Positions 7,389-14,455 of a stretch of 14,560 nt of DNA are shown here, one piece after another. A model generated the notes under the pieces. That model saw only the letters and a list, made by a program, of their open reading frames with translations. It did no database searches and was not told where the DNA came from. Origin of the DNA: Ruminococcus sp. AF46-10NS (GTDB taxonomy: Bacteria; Bacillota; Clostridia; Lachnospirales; Lachnospiraceae); contig NZ_QRNF01000062.1 of the NCBI RefSeq assembly GCF_003474435.1, forward strand, positions 1 to 14,560, in the 5' to 3' direction. Position 1 is the first letter of the stretch, and every line of letters begins with the position of its first letter. Position numbers and translations under genes: made by a program.

Positions 7389-8087
7389 TTACCATTCCAA
7401 CTCAGCTGCCGGAATCTTGTTCTCATTCTGATAGTTCCTGCGGATCATGCCGTCGCGGAGTTTTACCACACGATCTGCCATATCTTTGATGGCATCGTTA
7501 TGCGTTACCATAACAATGGTGTTTCCGTACTTGTGATTAACAGTCTCAATAAGCTTAAGGATCTCCTTGGATGTGTTATAATCCAGTGCTCCCGTAGGCT
7601 CGTCACAGAGCAGGATATCTGGATTTTTCACAATGGCACGGCCAATGGCTGTACGCTGCTGCTGACCTCCGGAAAGCTGGTTGGGAAGTTTCCTCTGATG
7701 TTCGTAAAGTCCCAGAGTTGTAAGAAGCTCATCTACTTCCAGCGGCTTGTCACTTAAGCAGGCACCTACTTCAATATTCTCACGTACTGTCAGGTTCGGG
7801 ATCAGATTGTACATCTGAAATATATATCCCAGATGCTTTCTTCTGTAAAGAGAAAGCTTCTTTTCTTTCATATCCTCCAGACGTTCTCCCTGAATGGTAA
7901 TGCTTCCCGAATCTGCCCCGTCAATGCCTCCGATAATATTCAGAAGTGTGGATTTTCCGGAACCGGACGGTCCCAGAAGAACGCAGAATTCTCCTTTTTC
8001 TATATCAAGATCGATGCCTTTCAGAACATCCACATGGCTCTCACCTGTTCCGAAAGATTTCCTGATTCCTTTTATCTCCAGAAACAT
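7389..8087 (-). CDS. ABC transporter ATP-binding protein (MacB/LolD-like exporter ATPase)
   Basis: This 232-residue ATPase has a complete nucleotide-binding domain: Walker A GPSGSGKS (39-46), Q-loop Gln91, signature LSGGQQQR (138-145), Walker B ILLCDEP (158-164), D-loop GALD and switch His196. The N-terminal half and the signature LSGGQQQRTAIGRAI place it with the MacB/LolD/FtsE type, which works with FtsX-like permeases. Its substrate cannot be read from the sequence; peptides, antibiotics and lipids are all known for the group. GGAGGAG precedes the ATG at 8087. It is the first gene of an operon with the split permease. Confidence 0.93.
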   Translation of the reverse strand: MFLEIKGIRKSFGTGESHVDVLKGIDLDIEKGEFCVLLGPSGSGKSTLLNIIGGIDGADSGSITIQGERLEDMKEKKLSLYRRKHLGYIFQMYNLIPNLTVRENIEVGACLSDKPLEVDELLTTLGLYEHQRKLPNQLSGGQQQRTAIGRAIVKNPDILLCDEPTGALDYNTSKEILKLIETVNHKYGNTIVMVTHNDAIKDMADRVVKLRDGMIRRNYQNENKIPAAELEW

Positions 8088-8119
8088 ATTTCTCCTCCTT
8101 CCATTCCCGGAATGTATCT

Positions 8120-8144
8120 TATAGCACTCCCGAAAATTGCTATA
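8120..8144. promoter_or_regulatory. Inverted repeat in the leader of the exporter operon
   Basis: TATAGCA (8120-8126) and TGCTATA (8138-8144) are perfect inverted repeats separated by 11 bases. They lie 33 bases before the ATPase start and about 20 bases downstream of the predicted transcription start. This could be an operator for a dimeric repressor or a short RNA hairpin. No regulator gene is next to it. Confidence 0.4.
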
Positions 8145-8170
8145 ATTATATTGATTATACTTTTGTATAT

Positions 8171-8199
8171 ATGTTAGTTCCGGCTTACTATTTTGTCAA
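8171..8199 (-). promoter_or_regulatory. Sigma-A promoter of the ABC exporter operon
   Basis: On the minus strand a consensus -35 TTGACA (8194-8199) and a -10 TAACAT (8171-8176) are spaced by 17 bases. Transcription would begin near 8164, about 75 bases before the ATPase start. Confidence 0.6.
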
Positions 8200-8250
8200 G
8201 ATATCGCATGATTTTCGTAGTTTTTTCGTAATACGGTACAACCTGCATAA

Positions 8251-8280
8251 CGAAGCTGTTATTACTGTTCACTCCGTGAC
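8251..8280. repeat. Dispersed intergenic motif, copy 2
   Basis: This stretch repeats the motif at 330-355 with a few changes (CGAAGCTGT, then TATTACTGTTCACT, then CCGTGAC). It sits between two divergent promoters and about 33 bases upstream of the -35 for the CBS-domain gene. The role is unknown. Confidence 0.45.
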
Positions 8281-8312
8281 CTGCAACATGCTGTTTTCCC
8301 ATTGTTCCATAC

Positions 8313-8341
8313 TTGCCAAAACCTGCAAAAAAGTATATAAT
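8313..8341 (+). promoter_or_regulatory. Sigma-A promoter of the CNNM/CorC-type gene
   Basis: TTGCCA (8313-8318) and a consensus TATAAT (8336-8341) are separated by 17 bases. The predicted start is near 8348, about 50 bases before the coding region. Confidence 0.6.
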
Positions 8342-8399
8342 GAACGAGTATCTGTATCTTTTAACCAAAATAATTTTATCTATAATAAAGGAGTGAATA

Positions 8400-9692
8400 T
8401 TGAAAGTGGACCCCAGCGACACTTACCAGATAATCATATTACTTGTTCTGCTGGCATTGTCAGCCTTTTTCTCATCTAACGAAACCGCGCTGATGTCGGT
8501 AAACAGGATCCGGCTCCGCTCCCTGGCAGATGAAGGGAATAAGCGTGCAGCCATGGCTCTTGATATTCTGGAAAACCAGACGCCCAAGCTTCTCAGTGCG
8601 ATTCTCATCGGCAACAACATTGTGAACATTTCGGCATCTTCCCTTGCAACAACCCTTGCATACAGTTTTGGCGGATATATGGTCAGCATTGTTACTCTGA
8701 TCCTTACCGTACTGATCCTTATTTTCGGTGAGATCACGCCTAAGAATTATGCAACCATCAATTCTGAGAAAATTACTCTCCGCTATATCCCGGTTTTTAA
8801 ATTTCTCATGACTATCATGACACCGGTTATTTTTATCATCACTCTGTTTTCCAGAGGTGTAATGCGTCTTACGCGCGTTGACCCGGATGCAGCCAACAAT
8901 GCCATGACCGAAGAAGAACTTCGTACGATCGTGGATGTGAGCCATGAGGACGGCGTCATTGAATCCGATGAAAAAGAAATGATCTACAATGTATTTGATC
9001 TGGGCGATGCCACAGCCAAAGATATCATGGTACCGAGAGTTCATGTAACTTTTGCAGATGTGGCTTCCACCTATGATGAGCTGATCGATATTTTCCGTGA
9101 AGACAAATTCACACGTCTCCCTGTTTATAAAGACAGCCAGAATAATATCGTGGGAATTATCAATATGAAGGATCTCCTTCTCTACGACAAGGACACAGAA
9201 TTCGTAATAGATAATTTTCTCCGAAAACCACACTTCACTTACGAGCGCAAGAGCATTTCCGATCTGCTTGTTGAAATGAAGGATTCCACCTTTAACATTG
9301 CCATTGTGCTGGATGAATACGGCGATATGGCCGGTCTTATCACACTGGAGGATATCCTGGAGGAGATCGTCGGTGAGATCCATGACGAGTACGATGAGAA
9401 AGAGGATGAGCTTGTCCAGAAGATCAACGACCGTGAATATATCATCGAAGGTTCCATGCACCTGGATGATGTGAACGATCATCTTCACACAGAGCTGGAT
9501 TCTGAGGATTATGATTCTCTTGGCGGATTTATCATTGAACATCTGGACCGCCTGCCTGTTGCAGGTGATGAAGTGATCACAGATGAAGGTATCCGTCTTA
9601 TTGTGGAAAAGCTGGATAAAAACCGTATTGAGCAGGTTCATGTTTATCTTCCGGAAAAAACTCCGGAAACAGAGGAAAATCCGGAAACCTAA
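8400..9692 (+). CDS. Hemolysin/CNNM-family membrane protein with CBS pair (CorC_HlyC)
   Basis: This 430-residue protein has the three-part structure of the CNNM/CorC (UPF0053, 'hemolysin C') family, which is linked to magnesium and divalent-cation efflux. An N-terminal DUF21 membrane domain covers about residues 8-155, with SAFFSSNETALMSVNRIRL, IGNNIVNISASSLATTLAY and the conserved FGEITPKNYA. A CBS-domain pair follows at about 208-330 (IMVPRVHV; FTRLPVYKDSQNNIVGI; IAIVLDEYGDMAGLITLEDI). A CorC_HlyC domain follows from about 345 to 420 (YIIEGSMHLDDVN; LGGFIIEHL). The name hemolysin is historical. The start is TTG at 8400, with AAAGGAG at 8387-8393 spaced six bases. A GTG at 8406 is an alternative. 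It appears to be a single-gene unit, with its own promoter and terminator. Confidence 0.92.
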   Translation: MKVDPSDTYQIIILLVLLALSAFFSSNETALMSVNRIRLRSLADEGNKRAAMALDILENQTPKLLSAILIGNNIVNISASSLATTLAYSFGGYMVSIVTLILTVLILIFGEITPKNYATINSEKITLRYIPVFKFLMTIMTPVIFIITLFSRGVMRLTRVDPDAANNAMTEEELRTIVDVSHEDGVIESDEKEMIYNVFDLGDATAKDIMVPRVHVTFADVASTYDELIDIFREDKFTRLPVYKDSQNNIVGIINMKDLLLYDKDTEFVIDNFLRKPHFTYERKSISDLLVEMKDSTFNIAIVLDEYGDMAGLITLEDILEEIVGEIHDEYDEKEDELVQKINDREYIIEGSMHLDDVNDHLHTELDSEDYDSLGGFIIEHLDRLPVAGDEVITDEGIRLIVEKLDKNRIEQVHVYLPEKTPETEENPET

Positions 9693-9711
9693 AAACAAAT
9701 AATACTCTGAC

Positions 9712-9772
9712 ATCGGAACTGTCATTCGCACCGCAATATGCGATTTCTGCGATTGACAGTTCCGATATTTTA
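9712..9772 (+). terminator. Intrinsic terminator of the CNNM/CorC-type gene
   Basis: A perfect 13-base-pair stem (ATCGGAACTGTCA at 9712-9724 with its complement at 9754-9766) extends inward by five more pairs (TCGCA/TGCGA) after one mismatch. A short T-rich tail, ATTTTAT, follows. Its 3' arm contains the -35 hexamer of the next promoter. Confidence 0.7.
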
Positions 9773-9781
9773 TATTATAAT
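9753..9781 (+). promoter_or_regulatory. Perfect consensus sigma-A promoter of the ilvBN T-box leader
   Basis: TTGACA (9753-9758), a 17-base spacer and TATAAT (9776-9781) match the consensus exactly. The start would be near 9788, just before the T-box leader. The -35 lies in the 3' arm of the preceding gene's terminator hairpin. Confidence 0.8.
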
Positions 9782-9811
9782 AGTATAAAATTTTTATCTA
9801 TATTTACCAAA

Positions 9812-10076
9812 TGCAATGACAGGGAGTAGTACATAGTCTCCGAATGCCCAGAGAGAAGATGGCCGGTGAGAATCTTCGTGACAGAGTTATGGAAGTAGCC
9901 CTCGAGCAGTGGACTGAACCATGAATTTTCATGCAGTAGGCTCCAACGTTATTCCTACGTTACAGGGAAGCAGTATATTTGTACTGACAGAGAGCAGAGT
10001 TTTACCTCTGAAAACAGGTGGTACCGCGGAATCATCCGTCCTGAGCATATTTTATCCGATATGCCGGGACTTTTTT
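9812..10076 (+). promoter_or_regulatory. T-box riboswitch leader of ilvBN (candidate specifier GUA, Val)
   Basis: T-box leaders sense uncharged tRNA and let transcription continue when it is bound. Stem I features are visible: AGTA at 9825-9828, AGAGAGAAG before a hairpin (9856-9860 with 9872-9876), and an apical loop with GGTGAGA. The 3' side of the specifier loop reads GAA-GTA-G at 9892-9898, flanked by CATA/TATG above and AGGG/CCCT below. GTA, valine, at 9895-9897 is thus the best specifier candidate, and a branched-chain codon fits the genes that follow; it is inferred by hand folding. Later come small hairpins (9946-9960; 9971-9986), the T-box sequence AGGTGGTACCGCGG (10016-10029) and a terminator. 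The ilvB start is 70 bases further on. Confidence 0.92.
10038..10076 (+). terminator. T-box regulated terminator
   Basis: GTCC and GCATAT on the 5' arm pair with ATATGC and GGAC on the 3' arm around a small internal loop (10038-10070), followed by a T run at 10071-10076. The upstream bases CGCGGA and ATCCG allow the alternative antiterminator with the T-box sequence. Confidence 0.85.
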
Positions 10077-10146
10077 ATTGGAAAAATTTCTCGCGGCAGC
10101 CCTTATCTGCTTAACTTTTCACATCATCAAAGGAGGGAACCAATTC

Positions 10147-11712
10147 ATGAAACAGATTTCCGGAAACAAATTGCTTGTAAAAGCCTTAAAAGAAGAAGGC
10201 GTTGATGTTCTGTTCGGCTATCCTGGTGCCTGCACCATCGATATCAGCGACGAATTATATAAACAGAGCGACATTGACATCATCCTGCCGCGCCATGAGC
10301 AGGCCCTTGTCCATGAAGCTGACGCCTACGCCAGAACAACCGGAAAAGTCGGCGTATGCCTCGTTACCAGCGGCCCTGGTGCCACCAACCTTGTGACAGG
10401 TCTTGCAACTGCCAACTACGACAGCGTTCCACTTGTATGCTTCACCGGCCAGGTAGCACGTCACCTGATCGGCAACGATGCTTTCCAGGAGGTTGATATC
10501 GTAGGAATCACAAGAAGCATTACAAAATACGGAGTAACCGTGCGTAATCGTGAAGACCTTGGCCGTATTATCAAAGAAGCATTCTACATTGCACGTACCG
10601 GACGCCCCGGCCCTGTTCTCATCGACCTTCCGAAAGATGTGATGGCAGAGCTTGGAAGTGCCGAGTATCCTAAAAGCGTCAATATCCGTGGCTACAAGCC
10701 GAATACCAGCGTTCACATTGGTCAGCTGAAACGAGCTCTCAAAATGCTCCAGAAAGCGAAGAAGCCTTTGTTTCTTGCAGGCGGCGGTGTGATCATCTCC
10801 CGCGCGCAGGAGATTTTTACTCAGGTTGTTGAGAAAACTCAGGTTCCGGTTGTTACTACTGTTATGGGACGTGGCGCGATTTCTACCAGAAACCCTCTGT
10901 TTATCGGAAATCTTGGCATGCACGGTGCCTATGCTGCAAACATGGCAGTCAATGAATGTGATCTCCTTTTCTCCATCGGAACACGTTTCAATGACCGTAT
11001 CACAGGCAAGCTCCATGAGTTTGCACCGCATGCACAGATCGTCCACATTGATATTGATACTGCTTCTATTTCCAGAAACATCCATGTTGATATTCCGATC
11101 GTTGCTGACGCAAAAGAAGCCATAACCAAGATGAACGAATATGTTCAGGAATGCAGCACCAGCAAATGGCTGAAACAGATCCAGGAATGGAAAGAAGAAC
11201 ATCCGCTCACCATGAAAGACCGTGGTATGATGGGGCCTCTGGATATCATCGGCGAGATCAACCGTCAGTTTGATAAAGCAATTCTTGTTACAGATGTTGG
11301 GCAGCATCAGATGCTTGTAAGCCAGTATGCAGATATCACTGAGAACCGCCAGCTGATCATGTCCGGCGGACTTGGAACCATGGGGTACGGCCTTCCAGGT
11401 GCTATCGGTGCAAAGATCGGAAATCCAGACACACCTGTCATCTCTGTTTCCGGTGACGGCGGCATGCAGATGAATATCCAGGAGCTTGCCACCGCTGTTC
11501 TGGAAGAACTTCCAATCATCTGCTGCATTTTTAATAACGAATATCTGGGAATGGTCCGCCAGTGGCAGAAACTTTTCTATGGAAAACGCTATGCTATGAC
11601 AAACTTAAAAGCCGGTGCCCTCTCCCGCCGTACAGAGGCCAGGAGTATCCGGAATACACACCAGATTTCATCCGTCTTGCTGAAAGCTATGGGGCAAAAG
11701 GTATCCGCGTAA
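10147..11712 (+). CDS. ilvB: Acetolactate synthase large subunit (frameshifted near the 3' end)
   Basis: The ThDP-dependent catalytic subunit of acetolactate synthase joins two pyruvates, or pyruvate and 2-oxobutyrate, in the first common step of valine, leucine and isoleucine synthesis. The ATG at 10147 has AGGAGG at 10131-10136. Family features are VLFGYPGACTIDISDEL, the catalytic Glu51 in PRHEQALVHEADAYAR, SGPGATNLVTGLA, and the ThDP/Mg motif from GDGG at 436 to the NN pair at 463-464 (FNNEYLGMVRQWQ). Reading is natural to about TNLKAGA (near 11620). After that the frame gives an unrelated tail that ends at 11712, while the expected C-terminus continues in the -1 frame. Joined, the product is about 572 residues, a normal family length. 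As read, the protein would lose the C-terminal part of the ThDP domain. Confidence 0.88.
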   Translation: MKQISGNKLLVKALKEEGVDVLFGYPGACTIDISDELYKQSDIDIILPRHEQALVHEADAYARTTGKVGVCLVTSGPGATNLVTGLATANYDSVPLVCFTGQVARHLIGNDAFQEVDIVGITRSITKYGVTVRNREDLGRIIKEAFYIARTGRPGPVLIDLPKDVMAELGSAEYPKSVNIRGYKPNTSVHIGQLKRALKMLQKAKKPLFLAGGGVIISRAQEIFTQVVEKTQVPVVTTVMGRGAISTRNPLFIGNLGMHGAYAANMAVNECDLLFSIGTRFNDRITGKLHEFAPHAQIVHIDIDTASISRNIHVDIPIVADAKEAITKMNEYVQECSTSKWLKQIQEWKEEHPLTMKDRGMMGPLDIIGEINRQFDKAILVTDVGQHQMLVSQYADITENRQLIMSGGLGTMGYGLPGAIGAKIGNPDTPVISVSGDGGMQMNIQELATAVLEELPIICCIFNNEYLGMVRQWQKLFYGKRYAMTNLKAGALSRRTEARSIRNTHQISSVLLKAMGQKVSA

Positions 11713-11864
11713 CTGAAAAAGATCAGATTGCGGCTGCTTTCGAAGAGGCTAAGAAGAATACAAAAGCTCCTACGATCATCGAATTTATCATTGATCCGGA
11801 GGAAATGGTTTACCCGATGGTTAAGCCGGGTGGTACTCTGGCTGATCTGATCATGGATTGTTAG
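11562..11864 (+). CDS. ilvB: Acetolactate synthase large subunit, C-terminal remainder in -1 frame
   Basis: This open frame carries the missing C-terminus of IlvB from about 11631: GQEYPEYTPDFIRLAESYGA, then GIRVTEKDQIAAAFEEA, TIIEFIIDPEEMVYPMV and the typical end GGTLADLIMD. The codons before about 11620 belong to the other frame, and the ATG at 11562 is incidental. It is not an independent gene. The junction lies in a C-rich stretch (11611-11631, CCCTCTCCCGCCG), where loss of one base would explain the change. It ends 12 bases before ilvN. Confidence 0.75.
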   Translation: MAETFLWKTLCYDKLKSRCPLPPYRGQEYPEYTPDFIRLAESYGAKGIRVTEKDQIAAAFEEAKKNTKAPTIIEFIIDPEEMVYPMVKPGGTLADLIMDC

Positions 11865-11876
11865 GAGGAATGAAAA

Positions 11877-12386
11877 ATGGATAAAGGAATGAAAAAAAGA
11901 TGGATCTCTCTTTACGTTGAAAACCAGGTTGGTGTTCTTTCCAAAATTTCCGGTCTTTTCTCCGGAAAGTCCTATAACCTGGACAGTCTTACGGTTGGAA
12001 CTACTGAAGACCCGACCGTTTCACGAATGACTATCGCTACTGTCAGTGATGATGAGACTTTTGAGCAGATCAAAAAACAGCTGAACCGTATGATTGAAGT
12101 TATCAAGGTCATTGACTTTACAGATGTATTTGTCCGTATGAAAGAGATTCTTTATATCAAAGTCAAAGGCTGCTCACCGGAAGATAAAGTAGAGCTTTTT
12201 CAGATTGCAGAAACTTTCAAGGCTCGTGTCATCGACTACGGCAAAGACAGCCTGCTCCTGGAATTCGTCCAGACCGCAACCAAAAACGATGCTGTTATCA
12301 AACTCATCAAAGAAGAGTTCAAGCATATTGAAGTTGTCCGCGGCGGAAGTGTCGGAATTGAGTCTATCAGTATGATGGAGAGGTAA
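11877..12386 (+). CDS. ilvN: Acetolactate synthase small (regulatory) subunit
   Basis: This 169-residue regulatory subunit activates IlvB and mediates feedback inhibition, usually by valine. The N-terminal ACT domain spans about 9-82 (SLYVENQVGVLSKISGLFS, then YNLDSLTVGTTEDPTVSRMT), with the conserved Asn and Gly of the effector site. A second domain (about 88-165) contains EVVRGGSVGIES, near the usual end. AGGAGG is at 11863-11868 and the ATG at 11877, just after the ilvB stop, so it is translated from the same T-box-controlled message. Confidence 0.95.
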   Translation: MDKGMKKRWISLYVENQVGVLSKISGLFSGKSYNLDSLTVGTTEDPTVSRMTIATVSDDETFEQIKKQLNRMIEVIKVIDFTDVFVRMKEILYIKVKGCSPEDKVELFQIAETFKARVIDYGKDSLLLEFVQTATKNDAVIKLIKEEFKHIEVVRGGSVGIESISMMER

Positions 12387-12405
12387 AAACTGAATAATAC
12401 TCCGA

Positions 12406-12475
12406 CAGAAAAACACGGGCTGATGCTTTAACGATTAATAAATCGTGAAGCGTCAGCCCCGTAATCTTTATTTAT
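12406..12475. terminator. Strong bidirectional terminator between ilvN and rlmD
   Basis: A nearly perfect stem of about 20 pairs (ACGGG-CTGA-GCTT arm from 12415, complement ending 12462) has one G bulge and one wobble. T-rich sequence follows on the plus strand from about 12466, and an A run before it (12409-12413) serves the minus strand. It separates the convergent ilvBN and rlmD. Confidence 0.85.
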
Positions 12476-13892
12476 TTTTCCTTGAAAGAAGCGCGATTGT
12501 CTCGACATGGACACCCTGGCAGAACTGATCAACTGCACAGGCGTGGGTCATCTCATATCCAGCCTCATAAAATGCCGGAAGGTCTCTCACAAGGCTTGTA
12601 ACCTTGCAGGAAATGTATACGATCTGGTCTACGCCGTAAGCCAGGATCTTTGGAAGGGCTTTGGGGTGAACGCCATCTCTTGGTGGATCAAGGATGATCA
12701 TATCCGGTTTCTCCGGCACATCGTCCAGAACCTTCAGCACATCTCCGGCAATAAAACGACAGTTATTGATGCTGTTAAGTGCAGCGTTTACTCTGGCGGC
12801 TTTTACCGCGTCTTCCACGATCTCCACACCGATCACCTCGCTGGCAACGGACGCCGCAAGCTGGGCAATGGTGCCGGTTCCGCTGTAAAGGTCAAACACC
12901 ACCTTGTCTCTGGTATCTCCTACATATTCCCGCACTTTGGAATAAAGGATCTCCGCAGCCAGGGAATTTGGCTGGAAGAATGAAAAGGTGCTGATCTTAA
13001 ATTTCAGCCCAAGAAGTTCTTCATAGAAATAATCCTTTCCATAAAGGATCTTCGTCTCATCGCTCTGTACCACATCAGATAAAGAATCATTTAAAATGTG
13101 CATGATTCCCACGATCTTACCTTCCAGAGAAAGCGCAAGAAGCTGTTCTTTCAGAGGCTCCAGATCATATTCTTCCTGGGTAGTCGTTACCACATGCACC
13201 AGGATCTCGCCACTTGTCACACCTCGTCGGATAAGAAGATGGCGGAGATATCCTACATGCTGAAGCTTCTTATAAAAACTGGCATTTCGTTCCAGGAAAA
13301 ACTCCCGCACACAGACAAGGATCTTCGTCATATCCGGATGCACCAGTTTACAGTCATCTGTATTCAGAATGTCATAAGTGCTTCCCTTCTTGTGAAGTCC
13401 AAGAGATAACGGGCCATCCTTATACTCATCTCCAAAAGAAAACTCCATCTTATTCCGGTACCCGAACTCAATAGGACTGCCATAGATTCCATCCCAGTGA
13501 TATAAGCTATCTGTGCTCTCAGCTATTTCTATCTCATCACTGCTCTGCCCGATTTTTGCCAGGCTTTCCTTTACTGCTCCATCCAGCAGCTCCCTCACCT
13601 GACACTCTTTCATCTTTTTCTGTGCCTCATAGCTCATGGTCTGGTACATGCAACCACCGCAGGCCGGGAATTCCTGACAGGCTGGCTCTCTTGTCTCCAA
13701 CGGGGATTTCTCCAGAACGTCCAGAAGACGTCCCTCTGCACGTCCGGAACGCTTCTTATTGATCATAAACCTGACTTTCTGTCCCGGGATTCCGTTTTTT
13801 ACAATTACTTTCTGGTCATCGACCCAAACAAAACCTTTGTTTGGAAATTCCACTTTTTCTATAATACCTTCGTAAATTTCACCTTTTTTCAT
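12468..13892 (-). CDS. rlmD: 23S rRNA (uracil-5-)-methyltransferase, RlmD/RumA family
   Basis: This 474-residue SAM-dependent enzyme methylates a uracil at C5 in 23S rRNA (U1939 in E. coli numbering for RlmD; RlmCD-type enzymes of Gram-positives may modify two sites). An N-terminal TRAM domain covers about 1-62. Iron-sulfur cysteines are at 72, 78 and 81, with the probable fourth at 181. The SAM site DLYSGTGTIAQLA is at 334-346, ILDPPRDGVHPKAL at 400-413, and the catalytic Cys429 lies in YISCKVTSLVRDL. Glu464 in HVETIALL is the likely general base. I chose the ATG at 13892, which has AAAGAGGA before it, over an upstream frame start at 13931. RlmD, RlmC and TrmA-like specificities cannot be separated with certainty by eye. 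Confidence 0.92.
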   Translation of the reverse strand: MKKGEIYEGIIEKVEFPNKGFVWVDDQKVIVKNGIPGQKVRFMINKKRSGRAEGRLLDVLEKSPLETREPACQEFPACGGCMYQTMSYEAQKKMKECQVRELLDGAVKESLAKIGQSSDEIEIAESTDSLYHWDGIYGSPIEFGYRNKMEFSFGDEYKDGPLSLGLHKKGSTYDILNTDDCKLVHPDMTKILVCVREFFLERNASFYKKLQHVGYLRHLLIRRGVTSGEILVHVVTTTQEEYDLEPLKEQLLALSLEGKIVGIMHILNDSLSDVVQSDETKILYGKDYFYEELLGLKFKISTFSFFQPNSLAAEILYSKVREYVGDTRDKVVFDLYSGTGTIAQLAASVASEVIGVEIVEDAVKAARVNAALNSINNCRFIAGDVLKVLDDVPEKPDMIILDPPRDGVHPKALPKILAYGVDQIVYISCKVTSLVRDLPAFYEAGYEMTHACAVDQFCQGVHVETIALLSRKNK

Positions 13893-13942
13893 AAATCCTC
13901 TTTCTGTTTTATAACTAGTGCAGCGTTTCACGGTCCGTCTTC

Positions 13943-13974
13943 AAAAATCAAGCCCCGGTATCGCGCCGGGGCTT
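13943..13974 (-). terminator. Intrinsic terminator of the small membrane-protein gene
   Basis: A perfect nine-pair GC-rich stem (AAGCCCCGG at 13950-13958 with CCGGGGCTT at 13966-13974) has a seven-base loop. On the minus strand TGATTTTT follows it. It separates the 76-residue gene from rlmD, which implies rlmD has its own promoter, not clearly seen. Confidence 0.75.
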
Positions 13975-14052
13975 CAATTATCCGCTTCTCATATTCATAC
14001 ATAACAGACAGCCATTCTGCTCTGCTCAAAACAGCCTCTGCAGCGAAAGTTC

Positions 14053-14283
14053 TTACTCTTCCTCATCCTCGAAATAATCATCGAAGTCATCATCAAAATC
14101 TTCTTCAAAATCTTCCAGATAATCCGGAGCGAAGAAACGGTATACTGCAAACGCAATACCGGCAACAGCTGCAACAGCACCGATGATCGCCAGTACCCAA
14201 AGGACTGTGTTCTTATCTTTCTCTTCTTCTTTTTTCTTCAGTGTTGCGAGCAGTTCTTCAAGTTTTGTTGTATTTAAATTCAT
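14053..14283 (-). CDS. Small single-pass membrane protein with acidic tail, function unknown
   Basis: I do not recognise a named family. The 76-residue protein has an N-terminal charged helix (LEELLATLKKKEEEKDK, about 8-24), one membrane segment (about 27-50, VLWVLAIIGAVAAVAGIAFAV) and a tail from 53 that is almost entirely Asp, Glu, Phe and Tyr (DFEEDFDDDFDDYFEDEEE). An AGGA lies 12 bases before the ATG, a rather long spacing. It has its own terminator and probable promoter. Small proteins of this kind occur in Lachnospiraceae, but I cannot assign a role. The acidic aromatic tail might bind metal ions or a basic partner. Confidence 0.75.
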   Translation of the reverse strand: MNLNTTKLEELLATLKKKEEEKDKNTVLWVLAIIGAVAAVAGIAFAVYRFFAPDYLEDFEEDFDDDFDDYFEDEEE

Positions 14284-14389
14284 AACACTGCACCATCCTT
14301 TCTTTCTGTTCGGCTGTACTTTCTGTCAGTAAATCTACTGCGCAGCGTTTTTTGAGGTCGCTGCACCCGAGCCTTTTTTTAATGTTCTT

Positions 14390-14418
14390 ATTATACCACC
14401 ATATGTCTGGTTTTACCA
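14390..14418 (-). promoter_or_regulatory. Possible promoter of the small membrane-protein gene
   Basis: On the minus strand TATAAT (14390-14395) is a perfect -10. A weak -35, TGGTAA (14413-14418), lies 17 bases before it. A leader of about 100 bases follows, containing a possible GCAGCG/CGCTGC hairpin. Confidence 0.35.
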
Positions 14419-14455
14419 GAACTTACACAAATTTTCGCAGAAACATTCTGTAAGT

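Noticed and set aside
8472..9731. Long open frame of 419 codons on minus, opposite the CNNM/CorC-type gene
   Set aside because: It mirrors a well-supported gene on the other strand, has no family features and no ribosome binding site; it is a shadow frame.
9921..10205. Open frame of 94 codons overlapping the T-box leader and ilvB start
   Set aside because: It runs through the T-box and terminator in a frame with no protein character; the sequence there is explained by the riboswitch.
10255..11307. Open frame of 350 codons on minus, opposite ilvB
   Set aside because: The plus strand clearly encodes IlvB; the antisense frame has unlike composition and no recognised domain.
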